Source: Anaerolineales bacterium
GTDB taxonomy: Bacteria; Chloroflexota; Anaerolineae; Aggregatilineales; UBA2796
Assembly: GCA_015075625.1 (NCBI GenBank)
Contig: JABTTZ010000001.1
Coordinates: 1 to 64,000, forward strand
Direction of reading: 5' to 3'
Length of the DNA stretch: 64,000 bases
Positions 8,815-18,022 of the stretch are shown one piece after another (positions within the stretch are counted from its first letter, which is position 1; every line of letters starts with the position of its first letter). The notes beneath the pieces are model-generated. The model had not been told where the DNA came from, did not search any database, and worked only from the letters and a program-made list of their open reading frames with translations. Both the position numbers and the translations under genes were made by a program.

Positions 8815-9870
8815 CTACTCCCAATTTGGTTGGCAGATGAAGATGGGGAAGCCATTTTCCCACACCCAGACGCCCCCACCGCCGGGGCAGACGGGATCGC
8901 CGCCGGGGGGAATGATCGCTGTTTCACCCACGTGCTCAATATGTAAATTAGCGCTCTCATCAACGAAAACAAACGAGCGACTATCCGCACCCCACGATAC
9001 CGAAGTGACGGGCGATCCAGTAGGGCTGGTGAACGTCTGAACAGGCTGCCATGTCTGGGCATCCCAAACCAATACCTTCCCATCCCGCCCACCTGTCAAC
9101 ACATAGCGCCCATCAGGACTCCAATCGACACTGTAAATGGTATCCGTGTGCTGACCATAAGTGTCAATGACAATTGCTCCGGTGGCAGCCTCCCACACGG
9201 TAAAACTGCCCGTTTGTACCCCACCCCCTCCAGCGACAAATGCTCCATCAGGTCGCCAATCCATGGATAACAAATAGTTATCACTGTCCTCAAATCGCTC
9301 ATTTTGAAATGCCACATAGTCGTAGAGAGCTATTGAATCGCCATTCGCAAATGACAAGCGTCGATTGTCAGGCGAAAAAGCAATGGGAGAGCCACGGTTG
9401 ATATCCCAAACAAGGTTTCCATCTGAAGTATTATGAATTGCGGTCATGGACACTTCAGGGTAACAAATTCCAAGCCATTCATCTGTGCTATTCCATGCCA
9501 CTGATGTTGCTGCTACAGTAGAATCATAATGTGTTCGATAGACTAGACGCCCTTCAATGTTCCAAATGATTACTTTACCATTGCAACCCCCACTAGCAAG
9601 CCAACGGCTATTATGACTCCATGCTAGAGAGCAAATCGCCGCCGTATGTTCCTCTAAGACGAATTCAAGCTGTTGTGTGGTGGCATCCCAAACAAACACA
9701 TAGCCTTGGTCGCCTCCACCAGCAATCCATCTACCATCGTAACTCCAAGCTGTAAAGCGAAGGTTCGTTAGCGTGAATGATTGCGCATCGCTAGGCGTGC
9801 TGTAAATTACTCCAAAACAGCAAAGGAGGAGAATCAACCCCAGACGTTTGGGTAAAGAGACTGTGTTCAT
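8815..9870 (-). CDS. Secreted WD40 beta-propeller A with conserved C-terminal tail
   Basis: The ATG at 9870 is chosen over one at 9900. It has GAGGT about 10 bases upstream, gives a clean signal peptide (MNTVSLPKRLGLILLLCCFG) and does not overlap the preceding gene, whose stop is 17 bases away. The 351-residue product has the most regular WD40 blades of the four propellers: WDATTQQLEFVLEEH, LAWSHNSRWLASGG, IIWNIEGRLVY, WSPDGRYVLTGGRDGKVLVW. It ends with CPGGGGVWVWENGFPIF and C-x-x-x-WE. There is almost no Pro/Thr linker. It directly follows the complete peptidase gene and is probably its partner. Confidence 0.88.
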   Translation of the reverse strand: MNTVSLPKRLGLILLLCCFGVIYSTPSDAQSFTLTNLRFTAWSYDGRWIAGGGDQGYVFVWDATTQQLEFVLEEHTAAICSLAWSHNSRWLASGGCNGKVIIWNIEGRLVYRTHYDSTVAATSVAWNSTDEWLGICYPEVSMTAIHNTSDGNLVWDINRGSPIAFSPDNRRLSFANGDSIALYDYVAFQNERFEDSDNYLLSMDWRPDGAFVAGGGGVQTGSFTVWEAATGAIVIDTYGQHTDTIYSVDWSPDGRYVLTGGRDGKVLVWDAQTWQPVQTFTSPTGSPVTSVSWGADSRSFVFVDESANLHIEHVGETAIIPPGGDPVCPGGGGVWVWENGFPIFICQPNWE

Positions 9871-9887
9871 GGTTTGCTTACCTCGCT

Positions 9888-12800
9888 TTAGTTTTTCCAA
9901 GTGGTGCTATTCCCATCGAAAATGGCTTGCAGGACACGATTCATCCAATCAAAGCGCTTGTCACCGGGACGGTGGGCGGTGTATTCACAGCCAAGATATT
10001 TTCGTTGGCAGTAGGCAACATTTAGAGAAACCTCGATGCGCCATGCACGGTTCTTGAACCCTGTATCAAGTGAGAGATCATCCAAGACCATGCGATAGAC
10101 CCAATTCAGAAACATATCCGCACCAGTTTCTTCATATTCTTCCGCCTGACTTCCGCCAGCATCGTAGGGCTGTGGAACATCAAAAGCATTTTGTTGGAAA
10201 CGTCGCCCTACGCCCTCATTTATTGTTGCGGGACCGCTCCCCCAGCCATCTTTCCCGCGTTGCCAATCCAGAACACTTTGTTGGACGACTACACCCATTA
10301 CTGGACGTTCCTCAAAACGTAAATCAGTGCGTAAATTGTCCCGAATCACTCTTTCCGAATTGATCTGCCGCCTATTTTCTTCACTCGGATCTTCGATGTA
10401 GTCGCCCAAGCCAACATTTAATAGATAAGGATTACCACGCCCGCTGCGGTAGTAGAAAACATGCCCCAATTCATGGACAATGGTGTGTTCGCTCATGACG
10501 GCTGTCGCGGCATAGTTACACTGAATCAGGGCATCTACGCCTTGCGGTGTGCCAATGGCAGTTGCCTCACAATGGGTCGTTTGCGCTCCGGTTTGACGCA
10601 TGATACGAATCAACGTTGGGGCAGAGGGGTTGGATGCCGCCATGACGCGCCGAAACACATCGCTTGGCGCGTTTCGCCCTTCGGCGGGAATGCCACTGGT
10701 GTTGCCGATCTCCATGTGCCGCGTGTGCATCGCCAATGCCAATGCCGTTTTGCGCACACCGGCGAGGATGTTCAGTTTTTCGAGGGTTGACCATCCCCCA
10801 GTCGCCTCCACGCCGTATTTTGCCAATTCGAGGTCAGGGTTAATCGTTGGCGGTGATGGTGGTATCACCAAAACAGCGGAAGAACGTCCCCAAGAAGGTG
10901 CGATGTCCCCATCAATTCCGGCGGTGATGGGCGTTAAGGCGCTATTCTGGATGGGTGTGGCTGTCCAGAGTCGACGATTGCCGGGGCGCTCTAAGGTCAC
11001 CGCCACACTACTCCCATCCCGACTGCTCCCCGTGCGGTTAGAAACAAACAGGAAAGAATTGCCATCCGGTGACCATGCCGGGCTGTCATTCCACCACCCC
11101 GCGCCGTCCGTGACCCGAAAGACACTCGCCTGCGTTAAAGGAAGATCGAAATCAATGCAATAGATTTCGGATGATCCCCCCTCTTCGGAGACAAAAGCGA
11201 TACGGTGTTTTCCTTCCGCCGTCAAAACAGGCATCCATGCCGAATCATAAGCAGGTTCGGCTACAGGAATAGCGGTTTCCAGTCCAGTCGCTATCTCAAG
11301 GATGATCAGTCGCCGCTTGGGATCGCGTGTTCCCGGTGGCGGTGTAGGCGTTGGTGTAGAGGGAGGCGGATCAAGGCGGTTGTCCCCAATCCGCACAAAT
11401 ACAATCCGCGTCCCTTCCGGCGACCATGCCGGACTGGTATCCCATGTCCCCACGTCACCCGTCAGCGAGGTTAATGGCATCGGCTGTCCAGTCGCAAGGA
11501 TAATCATCCAAATGTTGCTGCGCCGCCCATCATTGTCTGAAGTAAAGGCAATTCGAGTGCTATCTGGCGACCACGCCGGTTCATCTTCATTGACAGATGG
11601 GGAATTGGTCAGATTGATAGGATTGGTCCCATCGGCGTTCATGATAAAGAGATCACGATTGCCATTTAGCGTGGAAATATAGGCAATTCGTGTCCCATCG
11701 GGTGAAAAAGCAGGTTGGGTATCGGTGACGGTATTCTCAGTAAGTTGCTGAAGCCCTGACCCATCAGGATTCGCTGTGAAAATTTCTAAATCGCCCTCAT
11801 TGCCAGTGCGAAATTCATCGCGTGCTGAGGCAAAGACAATTCGTCCCCCCGATGCTTGCCCAAAACCCAACCCATCGGCATTGCTCTGTCCCGGCAACGC
11901 CATGACCAAACGCGGATTCGAGCCATCCGCCTCCGCCAAGCGGTACTGAGTTTGCATCGTGGGGGACGTCTGCTGGTAGACATAGGCGATCTGCGTCCCG
12001 TCGGGGGAGAGGTCAAACTGTCCGCCCTGAACCAATGTCGTCCCGTAGTAGACTGCTGTCGCCACATCGTTCACCCGCCGGATCACCCCATTGAGCGTGT
12101 AGTACAAGCGCGTCCCATCGGGCGACCACTGCGGGAAGGCAGGGCGTCCGCTGTCTCCGTAGTAGAGGTAGACGAGGTGAGCTGTCTGTGTCCAAGCGCC
12201 GAATGTATCTCGCCGCAGCAGCCACAAGCCATAGGGGTCAAAGGGGTTTGCCGAGGCGCGGTGGGTGAGGGCAATCGTCGTCCCATCGGGCGAGAAGGTA
12301 GGGTAGCGCGGGTAGGGCATCGCGTTGTAGGGTGGGACGCCAATCGGTGTTGGACTCAAGCGCTGTGTGCCATCCGCCTTGACCAGCCAAACCGCATCGT
12401 AACGAGCATGGTGGCGATTCGAGTCAAAGAGGAGATACACCCCATCCGGTGACCATGTGGGGTGACTATCCTCCCAACCCCAGGACTCGGTGACCTGAAT
12501 TTCCCCCCATGTGAGCGTGTCGTAAACAAAGAGTTCGCCGCGTCCGTGCCGCCACGATTGATAGGCAGCCTTCTGTCCGTCCGGCGACCAGACGGGCGGG
12601 CTGCTCATCTGCAATCCGCTGATTTGGCGGGTTGTGCCATCGGGCATGAGCGTGTAGAGACAGGTATTTCCCTGCCCGGCTTGCGGACACCCGCCGTAGG
12701 AGAGCGGTGAGCGCAAATCGGGGGGCGGGACGGGGGCATTGGCGGGCGGTGGGGTAGCGGGGATAGGCGGCGTTTGTGGTGGCGGTGAGGCGCAGCCAGA

Positions 12801-13697
12801 GGTTTGGGTCGGATCGCTCACCGCAGCGGGCATGAAGGTGACGCTTGTACTGACCGCATCCGCCACAAAGGTGGTCTCGTTCACCTCTGGCACACCGTCC
12901 GCCCCCCACCAATTTCCACTGGCGTCAAGGGGGCTTTCTGCGCCGTTGAAAACCGCCCCGCCGCCATTGCCATAATTTCCCTCAAAATAGCTTTCATGAA
13001 TGGCTGCCGTCCCACCCTCGGCATTGTAAATCGCTCCCCCTTGTGAGGCACGGTTATTCAGAAAACGTCCACAGGTGATAGACATTTGCCCAACATTATA
13101 GATCGCCCCACCGACTGCCGCTGCGCTCCGTTGGCGGTGGTGGGCGAAGGTCGTCCGGCTGATGAGCAGTTCACCTTCATTGATGATTCCCCCTTCCGCC
13201 GCCGTCGGGTCGCCAGTGTCAATCACCGCGTCAAGGATATGGAGCGCACCATAGTTCGTGATTGCCCGTCCGTTTCCCTCCATGACCCGCAGCGTGGCGT
13301 GGTGGATTGTCAAATCACCCTGCGGCATGATGATGATCGGCGTGATGCCGGGGTAGAGCGGGGTTTCCAGATAGCGAAAGAGGAGGGTGGCGTTGTTCCC
13401 GTAGAGGGTCAAGTTTCCTCGCACGGTGGGGAGGATGGGTTGAGAGGGCGAGCCGGGGAGGGCAAAGGTGTACGTCCCTCCTTCGAGGTAGATTACCGTT
13501 GCCACATCGCCAAACTCTGCGGCGTGGTTCGCGCCCGCCAACGCCTCGGTGAGCGCCAGCGCGTCCCCCGCCGCGATGAGGTAGGTTTGGGTTGGCGTCT
13601 CTCCCTGTGAGTGTACGGGAGATAAGGGTATGGTGAGGGTGTAAAACGCTAGGGTAGCGAACAGAAGGGCAATGAACAAACGCATCCGACGGGACAT
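9888..13697 (-). CDS. Main gene: secreted beta-helix / TolB-propeller / zinc peptidase fusion, 1269 residues
   Basis: The signal peptide is residues 1-30 (MSRRMRLFIALLFATLAFYT). Residues about 35-300 look like a right-handed beta-helix of the kind that starts with a repeated GGAIYN / GALHILD pattern. A Pro-rich linker (about 305-330) leads to TolB/DPP-like blades from about 335 to 930 (VWSPDGQKAAYQ, TWSPDGVYLLFDSN, FSPDGTRIAYIST and others). The C-terminal domain is a zincin with HELGH at 1075-1079 and EETGADMFLNW farther on as a possible third ligand. The 176-bp junction encodes residues about 557-615, in the middle of the propeller. It is the first gene after the promoter at 13738-13765 and the only peptidase in the array with a signal peptide. 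Its target is unknown. Confidence 0.88.
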   Translation of the reverse strand: MSRRMRLFIALLFATLAFYTLTIPLSPVHSQGETPTQTYLIAAGDALALTEALAGANHAAEFGDVATVIYLEGGTYTFALPGSPSQPILPTVRGNLTLYGNNATLLFRYLETPLYPGITPIIIMPQGDLTIHHATLRVMEGNGRAITNYGALHILDAVIDTGDPTAAEGGIINEGELLISRTTFAHHRQRSAAAVGGAIYNVGQMSITCGRFLNNRASQGGAIYNAEGGTAAIHESYFEGNYGNGGGAVFNGAESPLDASGNWWGADGVPEVNETTFVADAVSTSVTFMPAAVSDPTQTSGCASPPPQTPPIPATPPPANAPVPPPDLRSPLSYGGCPQAGQGNTCLYTLMPDGTTRQISGLQMSSPPVWSPDGQKAAYQSWRHGRGELFVYDTLTWGEIQVTESWGWEDSHPTWSPDGVYLLFDSNRHHARYDAVWLVKADGTQRLSPTPIGVPPYNAMPYPRYPTFSPDGTTIALTHRASANPFDPYGLWLLRRDTFGAWTQTAHLVYLYYGDSGRPAFPQWSPDGTRLYYTLNGVIRRVNDVATAVYYGTTLVQGGQFDLSPDGTQIAYVYQQTSPTMQTQYRLAEADGSNPRLVMALPGQSNADGLGFGQASGGRIVFASARDEFRTGNEGDLEIFTANPDGSGLQQLTENTVTDTQPAFSPDGTRIAYISTLNGNRDLFIMNADGTNPINLTNSPSVNEDEPAWSPDSTRIAFTSDNDGRRSNIWMIILATGQPMPLTSLTGDVGTWDTSPAWSPEGTRIVFVRIGDNRLDPPPSTPTPTPPPGTRDPKRRLIILEIATGLETAIPVAEPAYDSAWMPVLTAEGKHRIAFVSEEGGSSEIYCIDFDLPLTQASVFRVTDGAGWWNDSPAWSPDGNSFLFVSNRTGSSRDGSSVAVTLERPGNRRLWTATPIQNSALTPITAGIDGDIAPSWGRSSAVLVIPPSPPTINPDLELAKYGVEATGGWSTLEKLNILAGVRKTALALAMHTRHMEIGNTSGIPAEGRNAPSDVFRRVMAASNPSAPTLIRIMRQTGAQTTHCEATAIGTPQGVDALIQCNYAATAVMSEHTIVHELGHVFYYRSGRGNPYLLNVGLGDYIEDPSEENRRQINSERVIRDNLRTDLRFEERPVMGVVVQQSVLDWQRGKDGWGSGPATINEGVGRRFQQNAFDVPQPYDAGGSQAEEYEETGADMFLNWVYRMVLDDLSLDTGFKNRAWRIEVSLNVAYCQRKYLGCEYTAHRPGDKRFDWMNRVLQAIFDGNSTTWKN
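11854..12029 (-). repeat. Junction repeat J4, inside the main gene
   Basis: This is the in-frame copy of the 176-bp sequence within the TolB-like propeller of the main gene. Outside the 176 bases it shares no obvious identity with the three downstream copies, so the repeat has sharp edges on both sides. Confidence 0.9.
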
Positions 13698-13737
13698 AAG
13701 AAGGCAATCTCGCGGGTGTAATCCTAGACCGCCGCTA

Positions 13738-13765
13738 ATATTACCCCCCCCCCGTACAATGTCAA
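13738..13765 (-). promoter_or_regulatory. Sigma-70-type promoter with a G10 tract in the spacer
   Basis: On the minus strand TTGACA (13765-13760) is followed by 16 bases and TAATAT (13743-13738). Ten of the 16 spacer bases are consecutive G (13753-13744). The start codon of the main gene is about 34 bases after the predicted transcription start. A change in the G tract would alter the 16-base spacing, so slippage could change promoter strength. Confidence 0.65.
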
Positions 13766-13824
13766 GGGATGGGGGGATAGGGTGATTAGGGGGGAGTCTA
13801 TACCACGCCGTTGAAAACCCGTGC

Positions 13825-13871
13825 TTGACTTTTTGCCGAACCTGCTTTAAGCTAGTTCGTTGCGGTACAAT
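13825..13871 (+). promoter_or_regulatory. Possible promoter region for rpoB
   Basis: TTGACT (13825-13830) is followed after 17 bases by a weak TAAGCT. A better -10, TACAAT (13866-13871), lies farther on with a poor -35. One of these probably drives rpoB, divergent from the peptidase array, but I cannot choose between them. Confidence 0.35.
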
Positions 13872-13989
13872 CCAAAATTCATGAACTATTCTCCAAGTAA
13901 ACCCAATCAGACCCTTTCAACTGTGAACCGCCCGGTTTTCTACAGTTGATTTGTCGTTTCCAGTACCTCTAGCACACGGGAGCGATTCG

Positions 13990-16900
13990 ATGAAAAAACG
14001 ACTGGACACGAAGAACTACGCCCGAACACACGATGTGCAGGAACTGCCCTCACTCATTGAGGTGCAGCTTCAATCCTTCGAGTGGTTCAAAACCGACGGT
14101 ATGGGCGAATTGTTCTCGGAGATCAGCCCGATTGAAAGTTACAATGGTAGTCTCAAACTCTATTTCCCCGGACCTCAACCGGAAACGGATGAATTTGGTC
14201 TGAAATATTGGTTTGAAGACCCCAAACACAGCGAGGAACTGTGCCTTGAGCGGGACATGACCTACTCTGCCCCGCTTTATGTGCGGGTGGCGTTGGTCAA
14301 CAAAGAAACCGACGAGATTCTCGTCAACGATATTTTCCTCGGTGATTTTCCCTTGATGACAGAGAACGGCACGTTCATCATCAATGGCATTGAGCGCGTC
14401 GTTGTCAGCCAGTTGATTCGCTCCCCCGGCGTCTATTTTGACGTGGCAGAAGAACGTACCACCGGGCGCAACCTCTCCAATGCGAAGCTGATTCCTGATC
14501 GCGGCGCGTGGATGGAATTTGAAACGCGCAAGAGCGACTACATCACGGTCAAGTTCAACCGCAAACGCACCGTCCCCGTGACGATTCTGCTGCGGGCGTT
14601 GGCTGCCGTCTCTGATGATCACGATGATCTCTCCCCGATCCGCACCGGATCGGATGAAGAACTCTTGGCGATCTTCAAAGATGTCGATGATGCCGACGAT
14701 CATCACTACCTTGAAGCGACGATCAAAAACGAGCCGCAGTGGGATATTAAAGAAGGGCGCACCATTGGCGAAATGGCGCTCTTGGAATTCTTCAAGCGGA
14801 TGCGCCCCGGCGACCCGCCCAACCTTGACAACGCCCGCGAGTATTTGCGCCAGCAGTTGTTCGATCAGCGCCGTTATGACCTTGAGCGCGTCGGGCGCTA
14901 CAAGCTGAACCAACGGATGGGCTTGGACACGATCATTGATCGCAAAATCCGCACGGTGACGAAGTACGATCTCGTCAAGGTGGTGGAGCGGATGATCATG
15001 ATCAACAACCGCAAGGCAGAGCCAGACGACATTGATCACCTCGGCAACCGCCGCGTGAAAACGGTTGGCGAATTGATCCAAAGCAAACTGCGCGTTGGCT
15101 TGCGCCGTACCGAGCGCGTGATCCGCGAGCGGATGACGATGAAAGAGGCAGACCGGATCACCCCCGTGACGCTGATCAACATCCGTCCGATTGTTGCCGC
15201 CGTCCGCGAATTTTTCGGCAGCAGCCAACTGAGCCAATTCATGGAGCAGACGAACCCGCTGGCGGAACTGACCCATAAACGTACACTCTCGGCATTGGGT
15301 CCGGGCGGTTTGCGCCGTGAACGTGCCGGTTTCGATGTCCGCGACGTGCATCACAGCCACTACGGGCGCATCTGCCCGATTGAAACGCCGGAAGGTCCGA
15401 ACATTGGCTTGATTGGGCGTTTGGCAACCTATGCCCGTGTGAACCCTTATGGATTCATCGAAACGCCCTACCGAAAAGTCGTCAAAGAGCTTGCGCTCAA
15501 CGACGAGCGCTTGTTTGGACGGCAGCTTAGTGAAGACCTGACGAACGCCGATGATGAGGTGATCGTTGAGGAAGGGACGGTGATCACCGAAGGGCTGCTG
15601 AAGAAATTTAAGCAGATGAAGATGAAGACCGTCCCCGTTCGCCCCTTCGTCAGCGGGGAGACAGTTTACCTCTCGGCTGATGAAGAAGATCGCTTCATGA
15701 TTGCCCAAGCCAACGCCACCCTCGATGAACACAGCCAGTTCACTGGGGATCGCATCTCGTCGCGTTTCCATCAGAAGTTTTTGGACACAACGCCCAACCG
15801 CATCGATTATATGGACGTAGCCCCTCGGCAGATCGTTGGTATTTCAGCGGCGTTGATCCCCTTCTTGGAGCATGACGACGCCAACCGCGCCCTGATGGGA
15901 TCGAACATGCAGCGTCAGGCTGTGCCGCTGCTGAACCCCGATGTACCGATTGTTAGCACGGGGATGGAAGACCAAGCCGCCTACGACTCCGGTCAGGTGC
16001 TGTTGGCGGAAGCTGCCGGCGAGGTGATCAGTGTGACGGGCGATAAGGTCGTTGTCAAAGACGACAGCGGCGACCTGCGCGAATATCGCCTGCGGAAATA
16101 CACCCGCTCGAACCAATCGACGTGCATTGATCAGCGCCCAGTGGTGGAAAAAGGGCAGCGTGTGAACCGCCGCGATGTGATCGCGGATAGTTCCTCAACA
16201 AAATCAGGCAATCTGGCGCTTGGTCACGATGTGGTCTGTGCCTTCTTGTCATGGGAAGGGGGCAACTACGAAGACGCCCTCTTGATCAGCGAACGCCTGC
16301 TGCGTGAGGACATGTTCACCTCGATCCACATCGAAAAACATGAGATCGAAGCGCGGGATACCAAACTGGGACCGGAAGAAATCACCTATGACATTCCCAA
16401 TGTCGGTGAAGAAGCGCTCAAAGACCTGAATGAGGATGGTATTGTCCGCATTGGGGCAGAGGTCGGTCCGAACGATATTCTCGTTGGAAAGATCACCCCG
16501 AAGGGCGAGAAAGAACTTAGCCCAGAGGAAAAACTGCTGCGGGCAATCTTTGGCGAAAAAGCGCGGGAAGTGAAAGATACTTCGCTGCGTTTGCCGCACG
16601 GTGAACGAGGTAAGGTGGTTGATGTGAAAATCTTCAACCGCGAGGAACACCGCGATTTGCCGGCTGGTGTTGAGCAGATGGTGCGCGTCAGCGTGGCGCA
16701 GCGCCGTAAGCTGACACAGGGCGACAAAATGGCGGGGCGGCATGGGAATAAAGGTGTGATCTCGAAGGTTGTGCCGTTGGAAGACATGCCCTACCTTGAG
16801 GATGGGACGCCCATCGACATCATCTTGAACCCCCTCGGCGTGCCGGGGCGTATGAACATTGGTCAGGTCTTGGAAACGCATCTCGGTTGGGCAGCGGGGC

Positions 16901-17916
16901 AGCTTGGCTTCCGCGCCGTGACTCCCGTTTTTGACGGGGCGGAAGAACGCGAGATTGAGGCAGAACTCGGACGGGCGTGGCTGATCGACTACACATGGGA
17001 AGCGATCACCGAACGGGCGTGGGCATGGATCAATCCGCAAGGTTACAGCGAAGAAGAGCTGGAAGATGATGAGGAAGTCCGCCGCTTGTTCGTGAGTGAT
17101 TGGCTGGCGGGCAAGCCCGACTATGACAGCGATCTGCTGATGTTGGAGCATATCTATCTGCGCCGTTCTGTCCTGCGGGAGTGGGTGCGCGAACAAGGTT
17201 GGAATCCTGATGATGTGCTGATCTTTGATAATACAGGGATGTCCTCAGCGGAGCGGGATCGCATTGATGCCAACGCCATTGACCTAACTCTATATGTGTG
17301 GACGGCATTTGCTTCTGGCGAAGAAACGCCGGCAGGTTTAAGCCGCGAAGAACTGCGCGAGTATGCGCACCGCATCTCGATCCGGACCGGACTCCCCGTG
17401 CCGATCTATGGCAAGCAGATGCTCTACGACGGAAAAACGGGGCAGCCTTATGATCGCCCAGTGACCATCGGTGTGATCCACATGCTGAAGCTGGCGCACT
17501 TGGTCGAAGACAAGGTTCATGCCCGCTCAACGGGACCATACAGCCTTGTCACACAGCAGCCGCTTGGTGGGAAGGCACAGTTTGGCGGTCAGCGCTTCGG
17601 GGAGATGGAAGTCTGGGCGCTGGAAGCCTATGGCGCAGCGTACACCCTCCAAGAAATGCTCACGGTGAAATCGGACGACGTACAAGGGCGGGTGAAAACC
17701 TACGAAGCCATCGTCAAGGGCGACCCGATTGAAGAACCGGGGATTCCGGCGTCGTTCCGCGTCCTCGTCAAGGAATTGCAATCGCTTGGCTTGGCGGTGG
17801 AAGCGATCACCGAAGCGGGCGATGTGATCACCTTTGGGCGTGAGCGGGAAGATAACCGTCAGCCGAATATCAAAACGGGATTGTTCGGCTTAGAGCCAAA
17901 CCGTCAGGGAAATTAG
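13990..17916 (+). CDS. rpoB: RNA polymerase beta subunit
   Basis: The 1308-residue protein has the beta-subunit landmarks in order. These are the rifampicin-pocket region ([10 protein letters not shown] and [15 protein letters not shown], about residues 405-475), [16 protein letters not shown] and [10 protein letters not shown] in the catalytic core, and [21 protein letters not shown] with [15 protein letters not shown] near the C-terminus. The ATG at 13990 is preferred because GGGAG lies 7 bases upstream; a TTG at 13951 is in frame. About 100 residues (near 1020-1120) interrupt the C-terminal half before LPVPIYGK and look like a lineage insertion. Two pocket positions are unusual: E419 (E. 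coli D516) and T432 (E. coli R529). rpoC does not follow; the next gene is a flippase on the same strand. Confidence 0.98.
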   Translation: MKKRLDTKNYARTHDVQELPSLIEVQLQSFEWFKTDGMGELFSEISPIESYNGSLKLYFPGPQPETDEFGLKYWFEDPKHSEELCLERDMTYSAPLYVRVALVNKETDEILVNDIFLGDFPLMTENGTFIINGIERVVVSQLIRSPGVYFDVAEERTTGRNLSNAKLIPDRGAWMEFETRKSDYITVKFNRKRTVPVTILLRALAAVSDDHDDLSPIRTGSDEELLAIFKDVDDADDHHYLEATIKNEPQWDIKEGRTIGEMALLEFFKRMRPGDPPNLDNAREYLRQQLFDQRRYDLERVGRYKLNQRMGLDTIIDRKIRTVTKYDLVKVVERMIMINNRKAEPDDIDHLGNRRVKTVGELIQSKLRVGLRRTERVIRERMTMKEADRITPVTLINIRPIVAAVREFFGSSQLSQFMEQTNPLAELTHKRTLSALGPGGLRRERAGFDVRDVHHSHYGRICPIETPEGPNIGLIGRLATYARVNPYGFIETPYRKVVKELALNDERLFGRQLSEDLTNADDEVIVEEGTVITEGLLKKFKQMKMKTVPVRPFVSGETVYLSADEEDRFMIAQANATLDEHSQFTGDRISSRFHQKFLDTTPNRIDYMDVAPRQIVGISAALIPFLEHDDANRALMGSNMQRQAVPLLNPDVPIVSTGMEDQAAYDSGQVLLAEAAGEVISVTGDKVVVKDDSGDLREYRLRKYTRSNQSTCIDQRPVVEKGQRVNRRDVIADSSSTKSGNLALGHDVVCAFLSWEGGNYEDALLISERLLREDMFTSIHIEKHEIEARDTKLGPEEITYDIPNVGEEALKDLNEDGIVRIGAEVGPNDILVGKITPKGEKELSPEEKLLRAIFGEKAREVKDTSLRLPHGERGKVVDVKIFNREEHRDLPAGVEQMVRVSVAQRRKLTQGDKMAGRHGNKGVISKVVPLEDMPYLEDGTPIDIILNPLGVPGRMNIGQVLETHLGWAAGQLGFRAVTPVFDGAEEREIEAELGRAWLIDYTWEAITERAWAWINPQGYSEEELEDDEEVRRLFVSDWLAGKPDYDSDLLMLEHIYLRRSVLREWVREQGWNPDDVLIFDNTGMSSAERDRIDANAIDLTLYVWTAFASGEETPAGLSREELREYAHRISIRTGLPVPIYGKQMLYDGKTGQPYDRPVTIGVIHMLKLAHLVEDKVHARSTGPYSLVTQQPLGGKAQFGGQRFGEMEVWALEAYGAAYTLQEMLTVKSDDVQGRVKTYEAIVKGDPIEEPGIPASFRVLVKELQSLGLAVEAITEAGDVITFGREREDNRQPNIKTGLFGLEPNRQGN

Positions 17917-17924
17917 AGCTTTCT

Positions 17925-17980
17925 CCCCTATAGCCACCTCAAGCATCTTGGAAAAGGTGTTTGGGGTGAGGCTTTAGGGG
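17925..17980. other. Imperfect inverted repeat after rpoB
   Basis: CCCCTATAGCC and CCTCA upstream pair with TGAGGCTTTAGGGG downstream. There is no T run, so this is a weak terminator or processing-site candidate between rpoB and the flippase gene. Confidence 0.35.
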
Positions 17981-18022
17981 CTGCTGGATAATCCTTTAGG
18001 GCAGGGCGGTTGAAGTGTTTTG

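Noticed and set aside
2819-9092. Recurring minus-strand frames reading SSSANQIGSSELACDGRAGS
   Set aside because: They recur only because the junction and propeller-tail DNA is repeated; they are the wrong frame of that DNA.
14050-15771. 573-codon open frame on the strand opposite rpoB
   Set aside because: It lies wholly within rpoB in a GC-rich gene, has no ribosome-binding site and no recognisable domain; the rpoB frame is certain.
13990-17916. rpoB-rpoC fusion
   Set aside because: The frame ends after the normal beta-subunit C-terminus and no beta-prime motif (such as NADFDGD) is present.
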